From contig NZ_LIGE01000025.1 in NCBI RefSeq assembly GCF_001297015.1, forward strand, positions 372,001-436,000: a DNA stretch of 64,000 bases. The letters are read 5' to 3'. The stretch's first letter is position 1; every line of letters begins with the position of its first letter. Both the position numbers and the translations under genes were made by a program. Source of the stretch: Pseudomonas sp. RIT-PI-r (lineage in GTDB: Bacteria; Pseudomonadota; Gammaproteobacteria; Pseudomonadales; Pseudomonadaceae). Positions 25,658 to 38,389 of the stretch are shown piece after piece. The notes under the pieces were generated by a model that was not told the origin of the DNA, did no database searches, and worked only from the letters and a program-made list of their open reading frames with translations.

Positions 25658-27016
25658 ATGAATGCCCCTTTCGATCAGCTGTTCACGTGGCTGAAAGATC
25701 ACAAGATTACCGAAGTCGAATGTGTGGTCAGTGACCTGACCGGCATTGCCCGCGGCAAGATCGCACCGACCAACAAGTTCCTGCATGAGCGAGGCATGCG
25801 CCTGCCGGAAAGTGTGCTGCTGCAAACGGTAACCGGGGATTTTGTCGACGACGACATCTACTACGACCTGCTCGATCCTGCCGACATCGACATGGTCTGC
25901 AAGCCAGTGGCTGACGCGGTCTACGTGATTCCATGGGCGATCGAGCCGACCGCCATCGTCATCCACGACACTTTCGACAAGTTCGGCAACCCGATCGAGC
26001 TGTCGCCGCGCAACGTGCTGAAGAAAGTCCTGCAGCTGTACACCGACAAGGGCTGGAAGCCGATTGTTGCGCCGGAAATGGAGTTCTACCTGACCCAACG
26101 TTGCGAAGACCCGGACTTGCCGCTGAAGGCACCGCTGGGTCGCTCGGGCCGTGCGGAAAGCGGTCGTCAGTCGTTTTCCATCGATGCCGCCAACGAATTC
26201 GATCCGCTGTTCGAAGACGTCTACGACTGGTGCGAACTGCAAGGTCTGGACCTCGACACACTGATCCATGAAGACGGCCCGGCACAGATGGAAATCAATT
26301 TCCGTCACGGCGACGCGCTGGATCTGGCCGACCAGATCACCGTGTTCAAACGTACCATGCGTGAGGCGGCGCTCAAGCACAACGTCGCCGCGACGTTCAT
26401 GGCCAAGCCAATCGGCGATGAGCCGGGCAGCGCCATGCACATTCACCAAAGCGTGGTCGACATCGCCACCGGCAAGCCGGTCTTCGCCAATGACGATGGG
26501 CAAATGAGCGAGCTGTTCCTGCACTACATCGGCGGTTTGCAGAAGTACATCCCGAAAGTGCTGCCGATGTTCGCGCCAAACGTTAACTCGTTCCGCCGCT
26601 TCCTGCCGGACACCTCGGCACCGGTCAACGTCGAATGGGGCGAAGAAAACCGCACCGTCGGCCTGCGTGTGCCGACCTCAAGCCCTGAAGCCATGCGCGT
26701 CGAGAACCGTCTGCCGGGGGCCGACGCCAACCCGTACCTGGCGATCGCGGCGAGTCTGCTCTGCGGTTACATCGGCATGGTCGAAGGCATCGCGCCAAGC
26801 GCCGCCGTACAAGGCCGCGCCTACGAACGCCGCAACCTGCGCCTGCCGATCACCATCGAAGAAGCGCTGACGCAAATGGAAGAGTGCGAAACCGTCGCGC
26901 AATACCTTGGCGACAAGTTCGTGCGTGGCTATGTCGCGGTGAAGCGTGCCGAGCATGAAAACTTCAAGCGCGTGATCAGCTCGTGGGAGCGTGAGTTCCT
27001 GATGCTGAGCGTCTAA
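25658..27016 (+). CDS. Glutamine synthetase-family amine ligase (gamma-glutamylpolyamine synthetase type)
   Basis: The ATG at 25658 follows GAGGT and gives 452 residues, the length of PuuA/SpuI-type ligases. The beta-Grasp domain (about 15-105) and the catalytic GS domain (about 115-445) are present. APEMEFYL near residue 145, the AQMEINF segment near 210 and GSAMHIHQS near 260 carry metal and ATP ligands. NRLPGADANPYLAIAA near 350 is typical of the family. It would join glutamate to a polyamine or other amine using ATP. Its neighbours, a polyamine-binding protein and a PuuB-like oxidase, support the gamma-glutamylation route. The exact amine is not certain. Confidence 0.88.
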   Translation: MNAPFDQLFTWLKDHKITEVECVVSDLTGIARGKIAPTNKFLHERGMRLPESVLLQTVTGDFVDDDIYYDLLDPADIDMVCKPVADAVYVIPWAIEPTAIVIHDTFDKFGNPIELSPRNVLKKVLQLYTDKGWKPIVAPEMEFYLTQRCEDPDLPLKAPLGRSGRAESGRQSFSIDAANEFDPLFEDVYDWCELQGLDLDTLIHEDGPAQMEINFRHGDALDLADQITVFKRTMREAALKHNVAATFMAKPIGDEPGSAMHIHQSVVDIATGKPVFANDDGQMSELFLHYIGGLQKYIPKVLPMFAPNVNSFRRFLPDTSAPVNVEWGEENRTVGLRVPTSSPEAMRVENRLPGADANPYLAIAASLLCGYIGMVEGIAPSAAVQGRAYERRNLRLPITIEEALTQMEECETVAQYLGDKFVRGYVAVKRAEHENFKRVISSWEREFLMLSV

Positions 27017-27035
27017 CCCAAATCTGCACAAATCC

Positions 27036-29563
<2,528 letters not shown>

Positions 29564-29574
29564 ACCCCAAATCC

Positions 29575-29704
29575 CTGTAGGAGCTGCCGCAGGCTGCGAT
29601 CTTTTGACCTTGTTTGGAACGCAGAGCGTCCCCGGCTGCGTTCCCACGCAGAGCGTGGGAACGATCAATCAAAAGATCGCAGCCTGCGGCAGCTCCTACA
29701 GGGG
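29575..29704. repeat. Composite repeat: REP family 3 doublet with family 4 palindrome in its loop
   Basis: Outer inverted arms contain TAGGAGCTGCCGCAGGCTGC and its complement. The loop holds a separate palindromic unit, GTTCCCACGCAGAGCGTGGG (29640 onward), whose full relative is at 53079-53192. It lies after the oxidase gene and may act as a terminator. Confidence 0.8.
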
Positions 29705-29815
29705 AATCACGGCGCGTGCGCTATACAGATTTGCTCTATCGCCAAGCACTTCTATATTGATGAGGTGCTTTTGCGTTCCTGACGCTCAGTGCCCAATCAA
29801 TCGAGGAGGACATGG

Positions 29816-31471
29816 ATGAAGTCGTCAGCCACCGACGAGCCGCGAGCACCTGGCCAGGCCCCAGTCAAAACCCGCCGTTTCGGCATTTCACTTGTATGGA
29901 TCGTGCCGATTGTCGCCGTGCTGGTGGGCATCTCGCTGGTGGTGCACAACATCCTCCAGGAAGGCCCGACCATCGTGGTCACCTTCAAGACCGGCAGCGG
30001 GCTGACGGCGAACAAAACCGAGGTCAAGTACCGCAACGTGGTTGTCGGCCAGGTCACGGATGTCGAGTTGAGCGATGACCAGAAAAGCGTCAACGCCACC
30101 ATCAAGCTGGCCAAACAGGCCGAAACCTTCACCCGTGAAGACTCACAGTTCTGGGTCGTGCGCCCACGGATCGGCGCTGGCGGTGTTTCCGGCATCGACA
30201 CCCTGCTCTCCGGCGATTACATCGGTGCCGACATCGGCCAGTCCAATGCCCGCGCCAAGCACTTCAAAGGCCTGGAAAACCCGCCCCCCATTACCTACGG
30301 CGAACCCGGCAAGCGTTTCATGCTGCATGCTTCGGACCTCGGATCGCTGGACATCGGCTCCCCCGTTTACTACCGCAAGATTCCGGTTGGCCAAGTCGTC
30401 ACTTACGCCCTCGACCCCGACGGCAAAGGCGTCAATATCGAAGTGTTCATCCATGCGCCGAACGATGCCTTCGTCACCGAAAACACGCGTTTCTGGAACG
30501 CCAGCGGCATCGACGTCAATGTCGGCGCCAACGGCTTTGCGGTGAAGACCGAGTCGCTCTCGACCCTGCTGGTCGGCGGCATCGCCTTCCGTGCCCCGGA
30601 ATACAGCCCCAACGACGTCGCAGCAGCCGAAGACAAAGGCTTCGAACTGTTTGCCGAACAGAGCACTGCCCTCGCTCCGCCCAACGGCAAGGCGCAATAC
30701 TTGAGTCTGCGCTTCGACCAATCCCTGCGCGGCCTGAAAGTTGATGCGCCGGTGGAGTTCCTTGGCATGGAGATCGGCCGGGTGGTCGGGATCAATCTGG
30801 ATTTCGATGCGAAAAAACGCAGCTTCCCGCTCAACGTCGGCATCGTCATTTACCCGCAGCGCCTGGGCATGGCCTACGGCAAAATGCTCACTGCCTTCAA
30901 GCATGACCCCAACGACGAAGCGGCCGGGATTCGTCTGATCGGTACCTTTATCGACAATGGCCTGCGTGCGCAGGCCCGCAGCGGCAATCTGCTGACCGGG
31001 CAGCTGTACGTTGCCCTGGACTTCTTCCCGAAAGCCGAGAAAGTCGCGTTCGATCCGACGTTGCGCCCGGTGATGATCCCGACCGTGCCGGGCAGCCTTG
31101 AGCAACTGCAGGAAAAACTCGAAGCCGTGGTCGACAAGCTCAACAAGCTGCCAGTCGATCGCATTGCCAGCAACCTCGATAGCAACCTGGTCGAACTGCG
31201 CAAAGGCCTGACCCAGTTCAACGCGAAGACCTTGCCAGGCGTGCAAAACACCCTCGCCGACGTCAGCAAAACCCTACAGTCCGCCAGCTCGACCCTGGCC
31301 GAAGATTCACCGCAACGCGAAAAGCTCACCGAGACCCTCGACGAACTCGGGCGCATGTCGCGCTCCCTGCGTGAACTCTCGGATTACCTTGGTCGCCATC
31401 CGGAATCGCTGATTCGCGGTCGCCCAGACAACGCGGCGCCGCTGGACCTGAAAGGACCGCCACGCAATTGA
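29816..31471 (+). CDS. pqiB: PqiB-like MCE-domain protein
   Basis: The ATG at 29816 follows GAGGAGG and gives 551 residues. One membrane helix lies near residues 20-42 (SLVWIVPIVAVLVG). Three MCE domains follow (about 50-140, 165-235 and 290-390), then a helical C-terminal tail. This is the PqiB layout, a periplasmic needle made of stacked MCE rings that moves lipids between the membranes. The next gene encodes the PqiC/YmbA lipoprotein, as in other Gram-negatives. The usual inner-membrane partner PqiA is absent upstream, where a polyamine oxidase gene and a REP element are found instead. Confidence 0.88.
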   Translation: MKSSATDEPRAPGQAPVKTRRFGISLVWIVPIVAVLVGISLVVHNILQEGPTIVVTFKTGSGLTANKTEVKYRNVVVGQVTDVELSDDQKSVNATIKLAKQAETFTREDSQFWVVRPRIGAGGVSGIDTLLSGDYIGADIGQSNARAKHFKGLENPPPITYGEPGKRFMLHASDLGSLDIGSPVYYRKIPVGQVVTYALDPDGKGVNIEVFIHAPNDAFVTENTRFWNASGIDVNVGANGFAVKTESLSTLLVGGIAFRAPEYSPNDVAAAEDKGFELFAEQSTALAPPNGKAQYLSLRFDQSLRGLKVDAPVEFLGMEIGRVVGINLDFDAKKRSFPLNVGIVIYPQRLGMAYGKMLTAFKHDPNDEAAGIRLIGTFIDNGLRAQARSGNLLTGQLYVALDFFPKAEKVAFDPTLRPVMIPTVPGSLEQLQEKLEAVVDKLNKLPVDRIASNLDSNLVELRKGLTQFNAKTLPGVQNTLADVSKTLQSASSTLAEDSPQREKLTETLDELGRMSRSLRELSDYLGRHPESLIRGRPDNAAPLDLKGPPRN

Positions 31472-31487
31472 GCACAGGAGCTTAACC

Positions 31488-32042
31488 ATGGCTGTACCGC
31501 TGAAAATCACCGTGCTCGCTGCGTGCTTGTTGCTCGGCGCCTGCCGCAGCGACCCGATCAGCTTTCATACGCTGACGCCGGTGCAACTGGGCAGCGCCCG
31601 CCCCGGGGCGCAAATCCCGATTGAAGCCATCACCGTACCGCCGCAGGTCGACCGTGCGCAAATCGTTATCCGCCAGGGCAACAGCGGCCTGGCGATTCTG
31701 GAAACCGATTGGTGGGGGGCGACACTGGCGGATGAGTTGCGCGGTGCGTTGGCCGATCAACTGAGCAATACCAGTGGCCAAGGCAACGTTTCGGTGCGCA
31801 TCGAAGTGCAACGCTTCGACTCGATCCCCGGTCAGTACGGCCTGATCGACGCCAAATGGCGCTTGCGGCCCGTCGGCGCCACTGACAATGGCTTGCTGAC
31901 CTGCCGTTCGACCCTGCAGACACCGTCCGGCCCGACCATCGATGATCTGGTGGGCGCCCAGCAGCACAACGTCAAACGGCTGGCCGAGCAGATCAGTCGG
32001 GCGGCAACCGGCAACGCTCGCACCTGCCCTTCCCCGTCCTGA
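31488..32042 (+). CDS. pqiC: PqiC/YmbA-like lipoprotein
   Basis: This 184-residue protein has a lipoprotein signal with lipobox LLGAC and acylated C19. The mature part belongs to the PqiC/YmbA (ABC-type auxiliary, DUF330) family. The residue after C19 is R, so no Asp-2 retention signal is seen and it should go to the outer membrane. It would anchor the PqiB tunnel there. It begins 16 bp after pqiB in the same operon and is followed by a convergent recombinase gene 6 bp beyond its stop. Confidence 0.86.
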   Translation: MAVPLKITVLAACLLLGACRSDPISFHTLTPVQLGSARPGAQIPIEAITVPPQVDRAQIVIRQGNSGLAILETDWWGATLADELRGALADQLSNTSGQGNVSVRIEVQRFDSIPGQYGLIDAKWRLRPVGATDNGLLTCRSTLQTPSGPTIDDLVGAQQHNVKRLAEQISRAATGNARTCPSPS

Positions 32043-32048
32043 CGGGGC

Positions 32049-32987
32049 CTACAGATCGAAGCGATCCACCGCCCGCCGCCGCTCGTTGTCATCACGCACA
32101 TCGTAGTTGGCGGTGGTCTGGATGTTGCTGTGGTGCGCCAGCTTCTGCGCGATCGACAGGTCATGTTCTTCGATCACCCGGGTAATAAACGAACGACGGA
32201 AATCGTGGGGCATGATCTTCACCCCGACCTGAGTGCCACGCTGACGGGCAATGTAGTAGATCGCGTGTTTGGTGATGCGCTCGCGGGTGATGTGGCTGCC
32301 ACGGCGGATGCGGTTGAACAGAAAGGTGTCGTCGCGCTCGCCCTCCTTGAGCTGCCCGCGACGAAACTCCAGCCACGCGTCCAGCTTGGCGAACGCCCAC
32401 TGCGGTGCGTACTTGATCAGTTGCTTGTTGCCCTTGCCGGTGACGGTCAGGCTGCGCTCACTGAAGTCGACCTGATTCAAATCCAGATCCACCGATTCCG
32501 ATTTGCGCATGCCGGTGCCGTACAACAGCGCAATCACCGCTGCGTCGCGCAGTCCCTGAGGGCGCGGATCGGCGGCGCAGACTTCCATCAGTTCGTGAAT
32601 CAAGGTGCGCTTCAAATTGCGCCCCTGAGACAAGCGCGTGCCGGCAATGCCTTTGACCGAACGCATCTTCAGCAGATGATCCTGGCTGATCAGACTCATG
32701 CGCCAGGCTTCATTCATCACGCCGCGCACAGCATTGACATACAGCGAAGAGGTGTTCGGCGCATAGCCGTCGGCGCGCAACGCAGCCACCAGCGCCACGA
32801 CGTCTTCGGGTTGCAATCCGTGCCAGGGGATTTCCTCGATGTCGACGTCTTCGAAACCGAGGCGGTCGGCCGCGTCCTGCAAGACATAACGCATGGTCAA
32901 TTGGCTGGAAGGCGCCAGGCGTGCCAGATAAATCGTCAGCGGATTAGTGGTGGACGGGGTGGATTCAGTACTCGACAAGTCAATCAA
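32049..32987 (-). CDS. Tyrosine-type site-specific recombinase
   Basis: This 312-residue protein has a SAM-like N-terminal core-binding domain (about 15-105) and a catalytic domain (about 125-305). The catalytic set is complete: R161 in GTGMRKSE, K185 in TGKGNKQ, H261 and R264 in HDFRRSF, H286 in AHHSNIQTT and Y295 as nucleophile. The start is a TTG at 32987 with AAGG upstream. No other mobile-element gene, tRNA or direct repeat was seen around it. It lies between pqiC and the arn operon. It could be a resident remnant or a small stand-alone integrase. The target site is unknown. Confidence 0.85.
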   Translation of the reverse strand: MIDLSSTESTPSTTNPLTIYLARLAPSSQLTMRYVLQDAADRLGFEDVDIEEIPWHGLQPEDVVALVAALRADGYAPNTSSLYVNAVRGVMNEAWRMSLISQDHLLKMRSVKGIAGTRLSQGRNLKRTLIHELMEVCAADPRPQGLRDAAVIALLYGTGMRKSESVDLDLNQVDFSERSLTVTGKGNKQLIKYAPQWAFAKLDAWLEFRRGQLKEGERDDTFLFNRIRRGSHITRERITKHAIYYIARQRGTQVGVKIMPHDFRRSFITRVIEEHDLSIAQKLAHHSNIQTTANYDVRDDNERRRAVDRFDL

Positions 32988-33340
32988 ACGAAACGGCCTT
33001 GAATAGAAAACAGTTCAACAAAACAAACTGAAAGTGCAAAGAAACTTATATAAGGAGCGACTCTTCTGTAGGACTTTTCTATTAAAAGTGCCGATAAACG
33101 GAAGAAGTCTGAACGGTGGCTGTATGGCTTACAGATAGACGAATGGCCAACCGTATTTTGATGTTCCTTTCACAAAAAGCGGCATAACCTTAATTACAAC
33201 AGGTTGCCCCGAAAGGCCTACAACCTGCCGTCCGTGGACTTAAAAGTCAATCAGGCATTCCCCGGCCGGTATCCCAAACCCTTGAAATCCCGTGTTTTTC
33301 AGACAATTGGCTGAAGGATGGCTGTCGCCCCGAGGTTCTT
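32988..33340. other. Intergenic region upstream of arn operon
   Basis: This 353-bp stretch has no credible gene. It is A/T-rich near 33040-33200 and should hold the arnB promoter. An inverted repeat CAGGTTG...CAACCTG spans 33200-33227 without a T run, so it may form a leader structure. I could not assign a clear PmrA or PhoP box. Confidence 0.5.
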
Positions 33341-34489
33341 ATGAGTCAAGCGTTCCTGCCGTTTTCGCGTCCGAGTATCGGCGAAGAGGAAATAACCGCC
33401 GTTGCACAAGTATTACGTTCTGGCTGGATTACCACTGGCCCTGAATGTCAGGCACTCGAAGAACAGTTCGGCGCTTATGTCGGTTGCAAACATGCCATAG
33501 CACTTTCTTCGGCCACCGGTGGCATGCATATCGCGTTGCTCGCCTTGGGCATTGGCCCGGGCGATGAAGTTATAACGCCTTCGCAAACCTGGGTGTCGAC
33601 CGCCAACATGATCTCGTTGCTCGGCGCCAAACCGGTGTTCATCGACGTCGACCGTGACACGCTGATGACCGACGCTGCGCGCATCGAAGCGGCGATCACC
33701 CCACGCACCAAAGCGATCATCCCGGTGCATTACGCCGGTGCCGCATTCGATCTCGATCCGCTGTATGCGCTGGCCGACAAGCACGGCATCGCCGTCATCG
33801 AAGACGCCGCCCACGCCGCTGGCACCCGTTACAAGGGCCGTCACGTTGGCGCGCAAGGCACGGCGATTTTCTCCTTCCACGCGATCAAGAACATGACCTG
33901 TGCCGAAGGCGCGATGTTCGTCACCGACGACGAAGCGCTGGCCAGCCGCGTGCGCATGCTCAAGTTCCATGGTCTGGGGGTTGACGCCTACGATCGCCTG
34001 ACCGGTGGCCGCAAGCCGCAGGCGCAAGTGATGGAACCGGGTTTCAAATACAACCTCGCCGACATCAACGCCGCGATTGCCCTGGTGCAATTGGAGCGTC
34101 TGGACGCGATCAACGCCCGCCGCACCGAACTGGCCGCTGCCTACCGGAAAAAACTCGAAGGCCTGCCGGTGCAACCGCTGGCCCTGCCCGCCTACGCGCA
34201 ACAACACGCTTGGCACCTGTTCATCCTGCGCATCGACAGCGAGCGCTGCGGCATGGACCGCGAAGCTTTCATGAAAGGCTTGCAGGACCAAGGCATCGGC
34301 ACCGGCATCCATTTCATCGCCACCCACCTGCACACCTGGTATCGCCAGCGTGACCCCGACCTGTACCTGCCCAACACCGAATGGAACTCGGCGCGGCTGT
34401 GCTCGATTCCGTTGTTCCCCGACATGACCGATCAGGACCTTGATCGCGTGGTCGGGGCCATCGCCACCCTCATGGATAAACGCCTGTGA
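33341..34489 (+). CDS. arnB: UDP-4-amino-4-deoxy-L-arabinose aminotransferase ArnB
   Basis: This 382-residue PLP enzyme is of the DegT/DnrJ/EryC1 family. K183 in [12 protein letters not shown] forms the Schiff base, and [15 protein letters not shown] near residue 56 binds the cofactor phosphate. It transfers an amino group from glutamate to UDP-4-keto-arabinose. The ATG follows GAGG. It heads the arnBCADTEF-ugd operon, which adds 4-amino-4-deoxy-L-arabinose to lipid A and gives polymyxin resistance. Its stop overlaps the arnC GTG start as GTGA. Confidence 0.95.
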   Translation: MSQAFLPFSRPSIGEEEITAVAQVLRSGWITTGPECQALEEQFGAYVGCKHAIALSSATGGMHIALLALGIGPGDEVITPSQTWVSTANMISLLGAKPVFIDVDRDTLMTDAARIEAAITPRTKAIIPVHYAGAAFDLDPLYALADKHGIAVIEDAAHAAGTRYKGRHVGAQGTAIFSFHAIKNMTCAEGAMFVTDDEALASRVRMLKFHGLGVDAYDRLTGGRKPQAQVMEPGFKYNLADINAAIALVQLERLDAINARRTELAAAYRKKLEGLPVQPLALPAYAQQHAWHLFILRIDSERCGMDREAFMKGLQDQGIGTGIHFIATHLHTWYRQRDPDLYLPNTEWNSARLCSIPLFPDMTDQDLDRVVGAIATLMDKRL

Positions 34490-35502
34490 AACCCTATCCG
34501 ATCCGCTGTGTGTCGATCGTCATCCCGGTCTACAACGAACAGGACAGCCTGCCGCAACTGCTGCGCCGTACCGAAGCGGCATGCCGGATGCTGCGTTACG
34601 ACTATGAAATCGTCCTGATCGACGACGGGAGCCGTGATGACTCTGCCAACCTCCTTGAGGAAGCCGCGACCCGCGAAGACAGTCCATTCGTGGCGGTCAT
34701 CCTTAACCGCAACTACGGTCAGCACGCGGCGATCATGGCCGGCTTCGAACAGTGCAAAGGCGACGTGGTGATCACCCTCGACGCCGACCTGCAGAACCCG
34801 CCAGAAGAAATCCCGCGTCTGATCGCCGAAGCCGAAAAGGGTTACGACGTCGTCGGCACGGTGCGCGGCAATCGTCAGGATTCGGCGTTGCGCCGCTATC
34901 CGTCGAAGCTGATCAACCTTGCGGTGCAGCGCTCCACCGGCGTCGCCATGAGCGACTACGGCTGCATGCTCCGCGCTTACCGGCGCACGATCATCGACGC
35001 GATGCTCGCCTGCCGTGAACGCAGCACCTTCATTCCGATTCTGGCCAACAGCTTCGCTCGCCACACCACGGAAATCGTCGTTGCCCACGCCGAGCGTGAA
35101 CACGGCGATTCGAAGTACAGCCCGATGCGCCTGATCAATCTGATGTTCGACTTGATCACCTGCATGACTACCACCCCGTTGCGCTTGCTGAGCATTGTCG
35201 GCTTCGCCATGGCCGGGCTCGGCGTGTTGTTCGCCGCCGCACTGATCGTGCTGCGCCTGGTGTTCGGTGCCGGCTGGGCAGGTGACGGCATGTTCGTGCT
35301 GTTCGCTGTGCTGTTCGTGTTCACCGGTGGCCAGTTCATCGGCATGGGCCTGCTCGGCGAATACCTCGGGCGCATGTACAGCGACGTGCGTGCCCGCCCG
35401 CGTTTCTTCGTTGAAAAAGTCTTGCGCGGCCAACCCGCCATGCCGCCGCGCGCCATCACCGTCGACGGTCTCTCCTCCTCCAATGATCAGGTTCTCTCAT
35501 GA
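34486..35502 (+). CDS. arnC: Undecaprenyl-phosphate 4-deoxy-4-formamido-L-arabinose transferase ArnC
   Basis: This 338-residue GT2 glycosyltransferase starts with GTG, overlapping the arnB stop. The N-terminal catalytic domain has VIPVYNEQ (about residue 10), [10 protein letters not shown] (about 45) and [10 protein letters not shown] (about 98), the nucleotide-sugar and metal sites. Two C-terminal membrane helices (about 235-260 and 268-290) anchor it in the inner membrane. It moves formylated amino-arabinose from UDP to undecaprenyl phosphate. Its stop overlaps the arnA ATG by four bases. Confidence 0.95.
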   Translation: MKPYPIRCVSIVIPVYNEQDSLPQLLRRTEAACRMLRYDYEIVLIDDGSRDDSANLLEEAATREDSPFVAVILNRNYGQHAAIMAGFEQCKGDVVITLDADLQNPPEEIPRLIAEAEKGYDVVGTVRGNRQDSALRRYPSKLINLAVQRSTGVAMSDYGCMLRAYRRTIIDAMLACRERSTFIPILANSFARHTTEIVVAHAEREHGDSKYSPMRLINLMFDLITCMTTTPLRLLSIVGFAMAGLGVLFAAALIVLRLVFGAGWAGDGMFVLFAVLFVFTGGQFIGMGLLGEYLGRMYSDVRARPRFFVEKVLRGQPAMPPRAITVDGLSSSNDQVLS

Positions 35503-37505
35503 GCGCAAAAACTGTTGTATTCGCTTATCACGATATCGGCTGCGCCGGCGTTCAAGCCCTGCTCGACAGTGGCTATGACATTGCCGCGGTATTCACTCAC
35601 GCCGATGATCCGAAAGAGAACGCGTTCTACGGATCGGTTGCGCAATTGTGCGCCGCCAAGGGCATCCCGGTGCACGCGCCGGAAGACGTCAACCACCCAC
35701 TGTGGATCGAGCGGATTGCCAAGCTCAATCCGGACTACGTGTTCTCGTTCTACTACCGCAACCTGCTGAGCGAATCGTTGCTGGCCACCGCAAAACACGG
35801 CGCGTTCAACCTGCACGGCTCGTTGCTGCCGCGCTACCGTGGCCGTGCCCCGGCGAACTGGGTGCTGGTCAACGGTGAAACTGAAACCGGTGTCACCCTG
35901 CACCGCATGGTCAAACGTGCCGATGCCGGCGCCATCGTTGCCCAGCAACCCGTGACCATCGAGCGCAGCGACACCGCGCTGAGCCTGCACGGCAAACTGC
36001 GCATCGCCGCCACCGATCTGCTGCGCGACACCTTGCCAGCGATGCTGCAAGGCAAGACCAGCGAAACCCCGCAGGACGAATCGAAAGCCAGCGTATACGG
36101 TCGTCGTACGCCGGCGGACGGCAAGCTGCTTTGGTCAAAACCTGCCGAGCAGCTGTTCAATCTGGTCCGCGCCGTCACCCAACCGTATCCGGGTGCGTTC
36201 TGCGCCGTCGGCGAACACAAGTTGATCGTCTGGAGCGCGGAAGTCGTCAAAGGCAATGACAGTCAGGCGCCGGGCCGGGTGATCAGCGTCGATCCGCTGC
36301 GCATTGCTTGCGGTGAAGATTCGCTGGTGATCCTCTCCGGTCAACGCAACGACACCGGTCTGTTCCTCAGCGGCCCGCAACTGGCCAATGAGCTGGGTCT
36401 GGTCGACGGCTCGCTGCTGCGCGGCGCTGAATCCGGTCGTGCGCCGCGTCGTACCCGAGTGTTGATCCTTGGGGTCAACGGTTTTATCGGCAATCACCTG
36501 TCAGAGCGCCTGCTGCGTGATGACCGTTACGAAGTCTATGGCCTGGACATCGGTTCCGACGCCATCGACCGCCTGCGCAGCCATCCGCACTTCCACTACG
36601 TCGAAGGCGACATCAGCATTCACTCCGAGTGGATCGAGTACCACATCAAGAAGTGCGATGTGGTCCTGCCGCTGGTGGCCATCGCCACGCCGATCGAATA
36701 CACCCGCAACCCGCTGCGCGTGTTCGAGCTCGACTTCGAAGAAAATCTGAAACTGGTGCGTTACTGCGTCAAGTACAACAAGCGCGTGATCTTCCCGTCG
36801 ACCTCGGAAGTCTATGGGATGTGCCAGGACAAGCATTTCGACGAAGACACCTCCAACCTGGTGGTCGGCCCGATCAACAAGCAGCGCTGGATTTACTCGG
36901 TGTCCAAGCAGTTGCTGGACCGGGTTATCTGGGCCTACGGCGCCAAGGGCCTGAATTTCACCCTGTTCCGTCCTTTCAATTGGATGGGCCCGCGTCTCGA
37001 TCGACTCGATTCGGCCCGCATCGGCAGCTCCCGCGCCATCACCCAATTGATCCTCAATCTGGTCGAAGGCACGCCAATCCGCCTGTTCGACGGTGGCGAG
37101 CAGAAGCGCTGTTTCACTGACATCGCTGACGGTGTCGAGGCACTGGCGCGGATCATCGACAACGACAACGACGTCTGCAACGGTCAGATCATCAACATTG
37201 GCAACCCGGACAACGAGGCCAGTATTCGTCAACTGGGCGAAGAGCTGTTGCGCCAGTTCGAAGCGCATCCGCTGCGCAGCAACTTCCCGCCGTTCGCCGG
37301 TTTCCGCGACGTCGAGAGCAAGGCGTTCTATGGCGCCGGTTATCAGGACGTCGAGCACCGCAAGCCAAGCATCGCCAACGCCAAGCGCCTGCTCGACTGG
37401 ACGCCGACCGTGGAAATGCGCGAGACCATTGGCAATACGCTGGATTTCTTCTTGCGCGAGGCGATGCTCGAACAAGCGGAGCTCTCTAACAAAGAGGCAG
37501 GTTGA
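35499..37505 (+). CDS. arnA: Bifunctional UDP-glucuronate decarboxylase/formyltransferase ArnA
   Basis: This 668-residue enzyme has two domains. The N-terminal formyltransferase (about 1-300) has N104 and H106 in FNLHGSLLP and D142 in KRADAGA, its catalytic set. The C-terminal SDR decarboxylase (about 320-660) has GVNGFIGN and the YSVSKQ motif. It first oxidises and decarboxylates UDP-glucuronate to the 4-keto pentose used by ArnB, then N-formylates the product. Its length matches the family. The stop shares one base with the arnD ATG. Confidence 0.95.
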   Translation: MSAKTVVFAYHDIGCAGVQALLDSGYDIAAVFTHADDPKENAFYGSVAQLCAAKGIPVHAPEDVNHPLWIERIAKLNPDYVFSFYYRNLLSESLLATAKHGAFNLHGSLLPRYRGRAPANWVLVNGETETGVTLHRMVKRADAGAIVAQQPVTIERSDTALSLHGKLRIAATDLLRDTLPAMLQGKTSETPQDESKASVYGRRTPADGKLLWSKPAEQLFNLVRAVTQPYPGAFCAVGEHKLIVWSAEVVKGNDSQAPGRVISVDPLRIACGEDSLVILSGQRNDTGLFLSGPQLANELGLVDGSLLRGAESGRAPRRTRVLILGVNGFIGNHLSERLLRDDRYEVYGLDIGSDAIDRLRSHPHFHYVEGDISIHSEWIEYHIKKCDVVLPLVAIATPIEYTRNPLRVFELDFEENLKLVRYCVKYNKRVIFPSTSEVYGMCQDKHFDEDTSNLVVGPINKQRWIYSVSKQLLDRVIWAYGAKGLNFTLFRPFNWMGPRLDRLDSARIGSSRAITQLILNLVEGTPIRLFDGGEQKRCFTDIADGVEALARIIDNDNDVCNGQIINIGNPDNEASIRQLGEELLRQFEAHPLRSNFPPFAGFRDVESKAFYGAGYQDVEHRKPSIANAKRLLDWTPTVEMRETIGNTLDFFLREAMLEQAELSNKEAG

Positions 37506-38389
37506 TGCAGGCCGGACTACGCATCGACGTCGACACCTTTCGCGGCACCCGTGAAGGTGTGCCGCGCTTGCTGGAAATGCTCGACGAGGCGCAGATCAAG
37601 GCAACGTTTTTCTTCAGTGTCGGCCCCGACAACATGGGCCGGCATCTGTGGCGCCTGATCCGCCAACAGTTTCTCTGGAAGATGCTCCGTTCCAACGCCG
37701 CCGGCCTGTATGGCTGGGACATTCTGCTGGCCGGCACCGCGTGGCCGGGTAAACCGATTGGCCGTGATCTCGGGCACCTGATGCGTCAGGCCCGCGATGC
37801 CGGTCATGAGGTTGGCCTGCATGCGTGGGATCACCACGGCTGGCAAGCCAACGCCGGGCGCTGGAGCAACGAACAACTGATTGAGCAGATCCGTCAGGGC
37901 GTCGACACCTTGAGCGACATTCTCGGCGCGAAAGTCGAGTGTTCGGCCGCCGCCGGCTGGCGTGCCGACGAGCGCGTGATCGAGGCCAAGCAAGCCTTCG
38001 GCTTTCGCTACAACAGCGATTGCCGGGGCTCGCGGCTGTTTCGTCCGATGCTGGCCGACGGCACGCCGGGCACGCCGCAGATTCCGGTGGACCTGCCGAC
38101 CTTCGATGAAGTCGTCGGCCCCATCGTTGCGGCGCGGGATTTCAACGGTTTCATTCTCGATCACTTCCGTGCGCAACAGCTCAACGTCTACACCATTCAT
38201 GCCGAGGTCGAAGGGATTCTGATGGCTGAAGAATTTCGTCAACTGCTGGCCGCTGCGCGTCAGCGCCACATCGACTTCACTCCGCTGGGCGATTTGTTGC
38301 CCGAGTTCTTCAACACCTTGCCCGTGGGCCGCGTGCAACGTGGCGCGCTCGATGGTCGTGAAGGCTGGCTGGGAGTGCAAGGCGCATGA
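37505..38389 (+). CDS. arnD: Deformylase ArnD (polysaccharide deacetylase family)
   Basis: The ATG at 37505 shares its A with the arnA stop (TGATG) and gives 294 residues; a TTG at 37502 is a less likely start. The NodB-type domain opens with [10 protein letters not shown], whose aspartates are the catalytic and metal residues, and has [13 protein letters not shown] near residue 100 for metal binding. It removes the formyl group from undecaprenyl-linked amino-arabinose, making the transfer irreversible. The stop overlaps arnT by four bases. Confidence 0.94.
   Translation: MQAGLRIDVDTFRGTREGVPRLLEMLDEAQIKATFFFSVGPDNMGRHLWRLIRQQFLWKMLRSNAAGLYGWDILLAGTAWPGKPIGRDLGHLMRQARDAGHEVGLHAWDHHGWQANAGRWSNEQLIEQIRQGVDTLSDILGAKVECSAAAGWRADERVIEAKQAFGFRYNSDCRGSRLFRPMLADGTPGTPQIPVDLPTFDEVVGPIVAARDFNGFILDHFRAQQLNVYTIHAEVEGILMAEEFRQLLAAARQRHIDFTPLGDLLPEFFNTLPVGRVQRGALDGREGWLGVQGA

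Noticed and set aside
25496-26524. Upstream extension of the AraC-family frame to 642 residues on the minus strand
   Set aside because: The added part is antisense to the glutamine-synthetase-like gene and has no domain; the ATG at 25495 gives a normal family length.
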